Position numbers and translations under genes: made by a program | Assembly: GCA_023935145.1 (NCBI GenBank) | Contig: CM043700.1 | Coordinates: 34,629,456 to 34,693,455, forward strand | Direction of reading: 5' to 3' | From: Bretschneidera sinensis | Lineage: Eukaryota; Streptophyta; Magnoliopsida; Brassicales; Akaniaceae | DNA length: 64,000 nt | Notes under the pieces: generated by a model | Databases searched by the model: none | Told to the model about the DNA's origin: nothing | The model's input: only the letters and a program-made list of their open reading frames with translations | Shown: piece after piece, positions 21,328-32,091 of the stretch | Layout: each line of letters begins with the position of its first letter | Numbering within the stretch: the stretch's first letter is position 1

Positions 21328-22734
21328 GCAAAACACATGTAGTAAACAAAATATTCAAAGTGAAGTTAATTTAGTTAATGAGTCATTCATAATTCAATCT
21401 TCCTCAACTATGTTGTGGTGGATTCTTAAACAAAAGGAATGATGATAGCTACTATGTTTCAAGGTCTTAGAAGTTTAGCTGTGTCAACTACTTTAGGAAA
21501 TAACAAAAATTATCATTTGGTGCTTTGATTATAAAATATAAATTTATAATCCATTTGAAGGTTTAACGCAATCAAAGTTGTTGTCAAAGGAAGCTACCTA
21601 ACTAGACATTTGTTTAAAACCCCACTAAGTTTCAGTTTAGGCTCATTTTTTTGTCATTTGTTGTGAGTACCTAATATATTGTGCAACATGTTCTTGAAGG
21701 TTATTCCATTTTCTTTTTATTTTTTTAAACAGTATTACATAGAAATCAGAGTATAAAGCGAAATAAATTGTCAATGCAACAACTAATGTCATGTCTTTTT
21801 ATGTTATTAATTTTTTAGGAAAAATTATCTAGATTAATCATAACTTCAACAACCAGAAGCATAGTGACATTGGCACTTATTCTTAAATTTTGGCATGTAG
21901 ATACTTCTAAGAAGAAAGAAAGTTTGGCATGTAAATAATGTGGCTCACCCTTTGCTGAAAAATAATATACATCTTGTGTGGGAGAAAATTTGAATTTTTT
22001 TTTTGTTTTGTTTATATTGAAGGATGATTTCTTTATCGTGTATTGTAGAGCTGGAACATCTCTTGTTCTTTTGTATAACATTTAGGAGGGTAAGCCGTTA
22101 AGGGGAAGGATAGGAAATTCCCCTTTGATAATCATTTGTTATTTGAGAGGGTAGCCTATCAAGGGGAAGAATGAGATGCTTCAATGCTCATAAAGTTCAT
22201 TGTAAACTTTTACTTTCTGTACTTTGATTCCACTCATTCCCAAGCATTGTTTTTTGCATTATATACAAGTTTATACACAGTTAAATTTATTTATTTATTT
22301 TTTTAGAAAATTTGTCGATTTTATAGGTCTAAAGCAGATATTTCATCTTTAGTACTTGGGTTGGAGGCTTTGGTAGGGAGCTTTCGATGATTGCATGAGC
22401 ATTCAAGGGTATTCCCTTATCTCACTAAAAGTTAATTCTATAATTTCCATTTCTTGGTTTTTGTAGAAACTTGGTGCTTCCATTTAAAATACTTTGTTGT
22501 TTAAAGAGTTTAGGGTGTTGAATTCTTGGATGATGATTTGATTGTAACTTGCGTCTGTTTGGTTCAGGATTATAGTGAGATATGATTAGAATTAACATAT
22601 GATAGGATAATGAGAGATTAAAGAGGTAACCTTAATCTTATGTTTGGTTCACGAGATTGTTGGATTGATGCTAAAGTGTGATCAGAAGTTTAATTACCAA
22701 AATATAAAATACACAATTACTATTCATCATTCTT
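21328..22734. other. AT-rich intergenic DNA, no gene seen
   Basis: No coding frame, RNA gene or complete transposon was recognised. Around 22,550-22,690 are GTCTGTTTGGTTCAGGATT and TGTTTGGTTCACGAGATT, a near-direct repeat of a type common in plant non-autonomous transposons, but no ends could be defined. Confidence 0.5.
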
Positions 22735-23285
22735 AATAATATCTAATTCTTTACAAACACTAAAATTTAATTATTATTATTATATTTTTTACTATTATAA
22801 TTATTATAATAATAAATACTAGTTATTATGAAATTATTACTTTTATCATCATAATTATAATAATTATTATTATTATAATTAATAATCAATATTATTGGCA
22901 TTATTATTATTATTATTATTATTAATATAATTATATTATACGATTATTATCAGTATTATTATAATAATTATTATCATTATTAATATATTATATATTAATA
23001 TAAATATTATAGTAATAATAGTTATTTACATTATCATTATTATAGTTATTACTATTTAATTATTTTATCATAATCATTAAAAGTATTATTACATTTACTA
23101 TCATTATAATTATAATTATTTATTATTATTATAATTCCTATTTTAATATGAATAAATAATAATTATTGTTATTATTATCATCATAATTATAATTATAATA
23201 ATTATAATGATAATAATTATCATTATCATTATTATTAATATTATAAAAATATAAGAAAATTAAGATAATAATATTATTATCAATA
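22735..23285. repeat. ATT/AAT microsatellite tract (~550 bp)
   Basis: Nearly pure A and T, made of interrupted ATT, AAT and TTATAA units. It abuts the left end of the satellite array without a spacer. Confidence 0.9.
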
Positions 23286-25322
23286 TTATTATAAAAATAC
23301 TTCGGTGGTTCCTTTCCGGGGTTTTCTAAAGGAAATACAAATTCAGAATTCTAATTGCAATTGAATTCATTATGGGAAACATTGTATTTTTTCTTTTCGA
23401 TGGTGCCTTTCATTTGGTTTTTTGAAGGAAGACCAGTTATGAATTCTAATTGTAATTGAATTCATTATGGGAAACATTGTATTTTTTTGCCCCTTTGGTG
23501 GTGTCTGTCCCTTTGTTTTCTGAAGAAAGACTAATTCTAAATTCTAATTCTAATTGAATTTCATGCTTGCAAAGATTGTATTATTTTGTCCCTTCGGTGG
23601 TGCCTTTCAGTTGGTTTTATGAAGGAAAGATTGATTTTGAATTCTAATTGCAATTGAATTCATTCTTGAAAACATTATGTTTTTCTATCCCTTTGGTGGT
23701 GCTTGTCCCTTTGTTTTCTGAAGAAAGACTTATTCTAAATTCTAATTGAATGCCATGCTAGCCAAGATTGTATTATTTTGTCCCTTCGTTGGTGCTTGGT
23801 TATTGTACTAATTCTAAATTCTAGGCGCAATTGAATTCCATCCCAGCAAACATTATACTTTCGTCCCTTCATAATGCCTTTTTGCTGGCTTTCTAAAAGA
23901 AAAAATAATTTTGAATTCTAGTTGTAAATGAATTCAATGCTTAGGAACATTATATTCTTGTCCCTTTGGTGGTGCCTTTCAGTTGGTTTTCTGAACGCTG
24001 AAGGAAAGTCTTATTCTGAATTCTAATTGAATTCATTGTTGAGAAAGATTGTATTATTTTGTCCTGATGGTGCCTTTCTGTTAGTTTTCTGAAGGAAAGA
24101 TTAATTCTGAATTCTAATTACAGTTGAATTCATTATGAGAAACATTGTTTTTTTTGTACCTTTGGTGGTCCATGTCCCTTTGTTTTTTGAAGAAAGATCA
24201 ACTCTGAATTCTAATTCTATATGAATTCCATGTTGGCAAAGATTCAAATGATTTTCATGTTGACAAACATCGTATTCTTTGGTCCTTTCAGTGGTGTCTT
24301 CCTGTTGGTTTTCTAAAGGAAAGACTAATTCCGAATTCTAATTTGCACTTGAATTCATTATGGTAAACATTATGTTTTTTTTGTCCCTTTGGTGGTCCTT
24401 GTCCCTTTGTCATTTGAAGAAAGACTAATTCTGAATTCTAAATCAAATTCAATTCCATGCTGGTAAAGATTCAAATGAATTTCATGCATATTGTTTTGTC
24501 CCTTCGGTGGTGCATTCTTGGTGGTTTTGAATTATTTATGGGAAACATTGTATTCTTTTGGTCCGTTCGATTGTGCATGTCCGTTGGTTTTCTGATGAGA
24601 GACTTATTCTAAATTCTAATTCTAATTGAATTCCATGCTGGAAAATTTGTATTATTGTCCCTTCGGTGGTGCCTTTCTATTGGTTTTTTGAAGGAAAGAC
24701 TAATTCTGAATTCTATTTGCACTTGACTTCATCATGGTAAACATTATGTTTTTTTGTCCCTTCGGTGGTCCTGGTCTCTTTGTCATTTGAAGAAAGACTA
24801 ATTCTGAATTCTAAATCAAATTGAATTCCATACTAGTAAAGATTCAAATAAATTTCATGCATATTGTTTTGTCCCTTCGGTGGTGCATTCCCGGTGGTTT
24901 TGAATTATTTTTGGGAAACATTGTTTGCTTTTGGTCCCTTCGATTGTGCATGTCTGTTGGTTTTCTGACGAGAGACTTATGCTAAATTCTAATTCTAATT
25001 GAATTCCATGATGAAAAAGTTGTATTATTGTCCCTTCGGTGGTGTCTTTCTGTTGGTTTTTTGAAGGAAAAACTAATTCTGAATTCTATTTGCACTTGAA
25101 TTCATTATGGTAAACATTATGTTTTTTTGTTCCTTCGGTGGTCCTTGTCCCTTTGTCATTTGCAGAATGACTAATTCTGAATTCTAAATCAAATTGAATT
25201 CCATGCTGGCAAAGATTCAATTGAATTTCATGCAGACAAACATCGTAATGTTTTATCCCTTCGGTGGTGCATTCCTGGTGGTTTTGAATTATTTCTGAGA
25301 AACATTGTATTCTTTTGGCCGC
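23286..25322 (+). repeat. Satellite array, monomer-only zone without psaA
   Basis: About twenty diverged monomers of roughly 95-100 bp. Each starts near CCCTTCGGTGGTGCCTTT, followed by GGTTTTCTGAAGGAAAGACT, AATTCTGAATTCTAATT, TTGAATTCATTATGG and AAACATT. Toward the right the four monomer types of the ~380-bp unit become recognisable, including the psaA-free version at about 24,570 and 24,940 (TTCGATTGTGCATGTC). No psaA sequence is present. The higher divergence fits an old array edge. Confidence 0.88.
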
Positions 25323-25530
25323 AAAGATATTTTAGAGGTTCATAAAGGTCCATTTACAGGTCAAGGCCATAAAGGACTATATGAAATCCTAACAACATCA
25401 TGGCATGCTAAATTATCTCTTAACCTAGCTATGCAAGGCTTCTTAACCATTGTTGTAGCTCACCATATGTATTCCATGCCACCGTATCCATATATAGCTA
25501 CTGATTATGGTTCAGAGCTGTCATTGTTGA
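25323..25530 (+). pseudogene. psaA: psaA fragment 1 (group alpha)
   Basis: First copy of the array. All copies encode a part from the middle of PsaA, seen as [60 protein letters not shown] and DYGTELSLF. PsaA itself is a thylakoid membrane protein of about 750 residues that binds P700 with PsaB; a 69-codon piece cannot function. The left junction is GGCCG instead of GGTCCC, and the right end is TCATTGTTGA. The frame is open. Confidence 0.92.
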
Positions 25531-26178
25531 TGTCTGTTGGTTTTCTGAAGAGAGACTTATTCTGAGTTCTAATTCTAATTGAATTCCATGCTGGAAAAGT
25601 TGTATTATTGTCCCTTCGGTTGTGCTTTTCTGTTGCTATTTTCAAGGAAAGACTAATTCCAAATTCTAATTTGCACTTGAATTCATTATGGTAAACATTA
25701 TGTTGTTTTGTCCTTTCGGTGGTCTTTTTCCCTTTGTCATTTGAAGAAAGACTAATTCTGAATTCTAAATCAAATTGAATTCCATGCTGGTAAAGATTTA
25801 AATGAATTTCATGCATATTGTTTTGTCCCTTCGATGGTGCATTCCTGGTGGTTTTGAATTATTTTTGGGAAACATTGTATTCTTTTGGTCCCTTCGATTG
25901 TGCATGTCCGTTGGTTTTTTGAAGGAAAGACTAATTCTGAATTCTATTTGCACTTGAATTCATTATGGTAAACATTATGGTTTTGTCCCTTCGGTGATCC
26001 TTGTCCCTTTGTTATTTGAAGAAAGACTAATTCTGAATTCTAAATCAAATTGAATTCCATGCGGGCAAAGATTCAAATGAATTTCATGCAGGCAAAAATC
26101 GTATTGTTTTATCCCTTCGGTGGTGTATTCCTAGTGGTTTTGAATTATTTATGGGAAACATTGTATTCTTTTGGTCCC

Positions 26179-26386
26179 AAAGATATTTTAGAGGTTGATA
26201 AATGTCCATTTACATGTGAAGGCCATACAGGACTATATGAAATCCTAACAACATCATGGCATGCTCAATTATCTCTTAACCTAGCTATGTTAGGCTCTTT
26301 AACCATTGTTGTAGCTCACCATATGTATTTAATGCTCCCTTATCCATATCTAACTACTAATTAAGGTACAGAACTGTCATTGTTCA
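26179..26386 (+). pseudogene. psaA: psaA fragment 2 (group beta)
   Basis: Has GTTGATAAATGTCC and ACATGTGAAGGCCATACA, shared only with fragment 20. Ends in the group-beta stop (ACTAATTAAGG in place of ACTGATTATGG). Confidence 0.9.
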
Positions 26387-26757
26387 TGTTTGTTGGTTTT
26401 CTGAAGAGAGACTTATTCTGAATTCTAATTCTAATGGAATTCCATGCTGGAAAAGTTGTATTATTGTCTTTCGGGTGGTGCATTTCTGTTGGTTTTTTGA
26501 AGGAAAGACTAATTCTGAATTCTATTTGCACTTGAATTCATTATGGTAAACATTATGTTTTTTGTCCTTCCGGTGGTCCTTGTCCCTTTGTCATTTGAAG
26601 AAAGACTAATTCTGAATTCTAAATCCAATTGAATTCCATGCTGGTAAAGATTCAATTGAATTTCATGCAGACAAACATCGTAATGTTTTATCCCTTCGGT
26701 GGTGCATTCCTGGTGGTTTTGAATTATTTATGAGAAACATTGTATTTTTTTGGCCCC

Positions 26758-26965
26758 AAAGATATTTTAGAGGTTTATAAAGGTCCATTTACAGGTCAAA
26801 GCCATAAAGGACTATATGAAATTCTAACAACATCATGGCATGCTCAATTATCTCTTAACCTAGCTATGCTAGGCTCTTTAACCATTGTTGTAGCTCACCA
26901 TATGTATTCAATGCCACCATATCCATATCTAGCTACTGATTATGGTACAGAACTGTCGTTGTTGA
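26758..26965 (+). pseudogene. psaA: psaA fragment 3 (group alpha)
   Basis: Open frame. Left flank GGCCCC; AAAGCCATAAAGG in place of CAAGGCCATAAAGG. Confidence 0.9.
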
Positions 26966-27711
26966 TGTCTGTTGGTTTTCTGAAGAGAGACTTATTCTGA
27001 GTTCTAATTCTAACTGAATTCAATGTAGGAAAAGTTGTATTATTGTCTCTTCGGTTGTGCTTTTTTGTTGCTATTTTGAAGGAAAGCCTAATTCCGAATT
27101 CTAATTTGCACTTGAATTCATTATGGTAAACATTATGTTGTTTTGTCCCTTCGGTGGTCCTTGTCCCTTTGTCATTTGAAGAAAGACTAATTTTGAATTC
27201 TAAATCAAATTGAATTCCATGCTGGTAAAGATTCAAATGAATTTCATGCATATTGTTTTGTCCCTTCGGTGGTGCATTCCTTGTTGTTTTGAATTATTTT
27301 TGGGAAACATTGTATTCTTTTGGTCCCTTCGATTGTGCATGTCCGTTGGTTTTCTGACGAGAGACTTATTTTAATTTCTAATTCTAATTGAATTCCATGA
27401 TGAAAAAGTTGTATTATTGTCCCTTCGGTGGTGCCTTTCTGTTGGTTTTTTGAAGGAAAGACTAATTCTGAATTCTATTTGCACTTGAATTCATTATGGT
27501 AAACATTATGGTTTTTTGTCCCTTCGGTGGTCCTTGTCCCTTTGTCATTTGAAGAAAGACTAATTCTGAATTCTAAATCAAATCGAATTCCATGTTGGCA
27601 AAGATTCAAATGAATTTCATGCAGGCAAACATCATATTGTTTTATCCCTTCGGTGGTGCATTCTTGGTGGTTTTGAATTATTTATGGGAAACATTGTATT
27701 CTTTTGGTCCC

Positions 27712-27919
27712 AAAGATATTTTAGAGGTTGATAAAGGTCCATTTACAGGTCAAGGCCATAAAGGTCTATATGAAATCCTAACAACATCATGCCATGCTCA
27801 ATTATCTCTTAACCTAGCTATGTTAGGCTCTTTAACCATTGTTGTAGCTCACCATATGTATTCAATGCCCCCTTATCCATATCTAGCTATTGATTATGGT
27901 ACAGAACTGTCATTGTTCA
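27712..27919 (+). pseudogene. psaA: psaA fragment 4 (group alpha)
   Basis: Open frame with a Trp-to-Cys change (TCATGCCATGC) that fragment 15 also has. Confidence 0.9.
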
Positions 27920-28664
27920 TGTCTATTGGTTTTTTGAAGAGAGACTTATTCTGAGTTCTAATTCTAATTGAATTCCATGCTGGAAAAGTTATATTATTGT
28001 CCATTCGATGGTGCCTTTCTGTTGGTTTTTTGAAGGAAAGACTAATTCTGAATTCTATTTGCACTTGACTTCATTATGGTAAACATTATGTTTTTTTGTC
28101 CCTTCCGTGGTCCTTGTCCTTTTGTCATTTGAAGAAAGACTAATTCTGAATTCTAAATCAAATTGAATTCCATGTTGGTAAAGATTCAAATGAATTTCAT
28201 GCATATTGTGTTGTCTTTTCGGTGGTGCATTCCTGGTGGTTTTGAATTATTTTTGGGAAATATTGTTTGCTTTTGGTCCCTTCGATTGTGCATGTCTGTT
28301 GGTTTTCTGATGAGAGACTTATGCTAAATTCTAATTCTAATTGAATTCCATGAGGGAAAAGTTGTATTATTGTCCCTTCGGTGGTGCCTTTCTGTTGGTT
28401 TTTTGAAGGAAAGACTAATTCTGAATTCTATTTGCACTTGAATTCATTATGGTAAACATTATGTTTTTTTGTTGCTTCGGTGGTCCTTGTCCCGTTGTCA
28501 TTTGCATAAATACTAATTCTGAATTCTAAATCAAATTGAATTCCATGCTGGCAAAGATTCAATTGAATTTCATGCAGACAAACATCATAATGTTTTATCC
28601 CTTCGGTGGTGCATTCCTGGTGGTTTTGAATTATTTCTGAGAAACATTGTATTCTTTTGGCCCC

Positions 28665-28852
28665 AAAGATGTTTTAGAGGTTTATAAAGGTCCATTTACA
28701 GGTCAAGGCCATAAAGGACTATATGAAATCATAACAACATCATGACATGCTCAATTATCTCTTAGAATTCATTGTTGTAGCTCACCATATGTATTCCATG
28801 CCATCGTATCCATATCTAGCTACTGATTATGGTAGAGAACTGTCGTTGTTTA
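28665..28852 (+). pseudogene. psaA: psaA fragment 5 (group alpha, internal deletion)
   Basis: About 26 bp are missing after CTCTTA and are replaced by GAATTC. A TGA stop replaces Trp in TCATGACATGC. Confidence 0.88.
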
Positions 28853-29570
28853 TGTCTGTTGGTTTTCTGAAGAGAGACTTATTCTGAATTCTAATTCTAA
28901 TTGAATTTCATGCTGGAAAAGTTGTATTGTTGTCCCTCCGGTTGTGCTTTTCTGTTGCTATTTTGAAGGAAAGATTAATTCCGAATTCTAATTTGCACTT
29001 AAATTGATTATGGTAAACATTATGTTTTTTTGTCCCTTCAGTGGTCCTTGTCCCTTTGTCATTTGAAGAGGCTAATTCTGAATTATAAATCAAATTGAAT
29101 TCCATGCTGGTAAAGATTCAAATGAATTTCATGCATATTGTTTTGTCCCTTCGTTGGTGCATTCCCGGTGGTTTTGAATTATTTATGGGAAACATTGTAT
29201 TCTTTTGGTCCCTTCGATTGTGCATGTCCGTTGGTTTTCTGGTGAGAGACTTATTCTAAATTCTAATTCTAATTGAATTCCATGATGGAAAAGTTGTATT
29301 ATTGTCTCTTCGGTGGTGCCTTTCTGTTGGGTTTTTGAAGGAAAGACTAATTCTGAATTTTCTTTGCACTTGAATTCATTATGGTAAACATTACGTTTTT
29401 TTTGTCCCTTTGGTAGTCCTTGACCCCTTGTCATTTGAAGAAAGACTAATTCTGTATTCTAAATCAACTTTAATTGCATGTTGACAAACATCATATTGTT
29501 TTGTCCCTTCGGTGGTGCATTCCTGCTGGTTTTGAATTATTTTTGGGAAACATTGTATTCTTTTGGTCCC

Positions 29571-29778
29571 AAAGATATTTTAGAGGTTGATAAGGGTCCA
29601 TTTACAAGTTAAGGCCATAAAGGACTATATGAAATCCTAACAACATCATGGTCTGCGCAATTATCTCTTAACCTAGCTATGTTAGGCTCTTTAACCATTG
29701 TTGTAGCTCACCATATCTATTCCATGCCCCCTTATCCATATTTAGCTACTGATTATGGTACAGAACTGTCATTGTTCA
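29571..29778 (+). pseudogene. psaA: psaA fragment 6 (group alpha)
   Basis: Full length, with a TAA stop (AAGTTAAGGCC in place of GGTCAAGGCC). Confidence 0.9.
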
Positions 29779-30068
29779 TGTCTTTTGGCTTTCAGAACAG
29801 AGACTTATTCTGAGTTCTAATTCTAATTGAGTTCCATGCTGGAAAAGTTGTATTATTGTCCATTCGGTTGTGCTTTTCTGTTTGTTTTTTGAAGGAAAGA
29901 CTAATTCCGAATTCTAATATGCATTTGAATTCATTATGGTAAACATTATGTTTTTTTGTTGCTTTGTCATTTGAAGAAAGACTAATTCTGAATTCTAAAT
30001 CAAATTAATTTCATGCTGGTAAAGATTCAAATGAATTTCATGCATATTGTTTTGTCGCTTCGGTGGTG

Positions 30069-31054
30069 TGTTGTTGTGAGTTTTAAATTACTTGCAAGCG
30101 CACGAATCGTTTGCAATATAGTGTTGTGCAAGTGCGAGGTCGAATCAACAGGGAATGCGTTGTGAAAATAGCTTTTTATCTAAACTAACCTTATTTTAAC
30201 CTAGTTCCGAATTGTGAATTATATTTTTGCAAAACAAATATAAACTAAACTAAACTAAACTAAATTGATTTAATAACTAATGATGAAAACACTAAGGTTT
30301 AATAATCCACCCAACCAAAGTAAAGCATATATCTTCATGTTCTATATAAAAAAAATAATCTATCTAACATTCCGTGAATCCAACAAAAACAACGAATATC
30401 CCAATTAAACCAAAAGCATCCAATGTATCTGCTTTTAACAAATCACAAAGGAAATTCAATTTAATCGAAAAAGATTCGACGTATCCATCGAATGAAACAC
30501 ACAGAATATCCAACAGAACAATTAAAACTATTAATCGTAAGATTTTACTAAAATAATTGAAATAGAACATTTAAACTAAACATATCAGAATTGTATAAAC
30601 ATATCTGAAAATACAATACTAAACAATAGCGAGGCTTCATCTTCAACCTTAGCTGAAGATTTTAGCCACTTATTATCATGAAACTAAATTTCACAATAAA
30701 AAGTGCTAAGCATTAAAAACTGGAAAAGAATTAAAACTAACTGTATATTGGGAGAAATTTCACACGTTGTTGGGCAGCACTTCCTCCGGTGGTGGCAAAA
30801 GCCTTTAGGCGATCTACTAGAATGCTAGTAGAAATCCACCAGACTGCATACTGAATAATGAGGTGGGATAGTGTTTATATAAGGGATTTCTCGGAGTACA
30901 ATGAGCTGCAAATTCGATGTGGGATACTGCCTCTTTGCGATCGATCGCAGCATGGTGCGATCGATCGCAGCATGGTGCGATGCAATGCGTCTGGCGCGCT
31001 GTAAGTGCTTCCTATCCGATGTGGGATGTGCGAGTCAACTGCGATCGATCGCAA
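30069..31054 (-). mobile_element. Partial LTR (solo, truncated) inserted in the satellite array
   Basis: About 985 bp unlike the array. The left part (TACTTGCAAGCGCACGAATC, then GAGGTCGAATCAACAGGGAA) resembles the 3' part of plant gypsy LTRs in minus orientation and parallels the TCGATTCCACAGGGAAAC part of LTR1. It also has CGATGTGGGATGTG like LTR1. The start expected on the minus strand (TGATGAGAGTC) is missing, so it is truncated. It holds a (TAAAC)n tract near 30,241-30,265. TGTTG occurs at both borders (30,072-30,076 and 31,058-31,062), but this is part of normal array sequence and not a safe TSD. Confidence 0.6.
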
Positions 31055-31056
31055 CC
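30935..31056. repeat. Palindrome-bearing short repeats in the partial LTR
   Basis: The perfect palindrome GCGATCGATCGC occurs three times; the first two lie in a direct tandem repeat of about 21 bp (GCGATCGATCGCAGCATGGT). The third lies at the right border of the insert. Confidence 0.85.
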
Positions 31057-31704
31057 TTGTTGGTTTTTTGAACGAAAGACTAATTCTGAATTCTAATTTG
31101 CATTTGAATTCATTATAGTAAATATTATGTTTTTTCTGTCTCTTCGGTGGTCCTTGTCCCTTTATCATTTGAAGAAAGACTAATTCTGAATTCTAAATCA
31201 AATTGAATTGCATGCTGGTAAAGATTCAAATGAATTTCATGCATATTGTTTGGTCCCTTTGGTGGTGCATTCTTGGTGGTTTTGAATTATATATGGGAAA
31301 CATTGTATTCTTTTGGTCCTTTCGATTGTGCATGTCCGTGGGTTTTCTGACAAGACACTTATTCTAAATTCTAATTATGATAGAATTCAATGCTTGAAAA
31401 GTTGTATTATTTTCCCTTCGGTGGTGCCTTTCTGTTGGTTTTTTGAAGGAAAGACTAATTCTGAATTCTATTTGCACTTGAATTCATTATGGTAAACATT
31501 ATGTTTTTTTGTCCTTTCGGTGGTCCTTGTCCCTTTGTCATTTGAAGAAAGACTAATTCTGGATTCTAATTCAAATTGAATTCCAAGCTGGCAAAGATTC
31601 AAACGAATTTCATAATGACAAACATCGTATTGTTTTGTCCCTTCGGTGGGGCATTCCTAGTGGTTTTGAATTATTTATGGGAAACATTGTATTCTTTTGA
31701 TCCC

Positions 31705-31912
31705 AAAGATATTTTAGAGGTTTATAAAGGTACATTTACAGGTCAAGGGCATAAAGGATTATATGAAATCCTAACAACATCATAACATGCTCAATTATCT
31801 CTTAACTTAGCTATGTTAGGCTCTTTAACCATTGTTATAGCTCACCATATGTATTCCATGCCCACTGATCCATATGTAGCTACTGATTATGGTACAGAAC
31901 TGTCATTGTTCA
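31705..31912 (+). pseudogene. psaA: psaA fragment 7 (group alpha)
   Basis: Full length, with a TAA stop in place of Trp (TCATAACATGC). It lies between the partial LTR and the LINE. Confidence 0.9.
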
Positions 31913-32078
31913 TGTCTGTTGGTTTTCTAAAGAGAGACTTATTCTGAGTTCTAATTCTAATTTGAGTTCCATGCTGGAAAAGTTGTATTATTGCCCCTTC
32001 GATTGTGCTTTTCTGTTGGTTGTTTGAAGGAAAGACTAATTCTGAATTCTAATTTGCATTTGAATTCATTATGGTAAA

Positions 32079-32091
32079 CATTATCTTTTTT
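32079..32091. repeat. LINE target-site duplication (left)
   Basis: CATTATCTTTTTT, repeated at 34,731-34,743. The array consensus here is CATTATGTTTTTT; both copies share the C, as expected of a true duplication. Confidence 0.85.

Noticed and set aside
30069..31062. TGTTG as target-site duplication of the partial LTR
   Set aside because: TGTTG is part of the normal monomer sequence at this place (CTGTTGGTTTT), and the LTR lacks its canonical end on one side.
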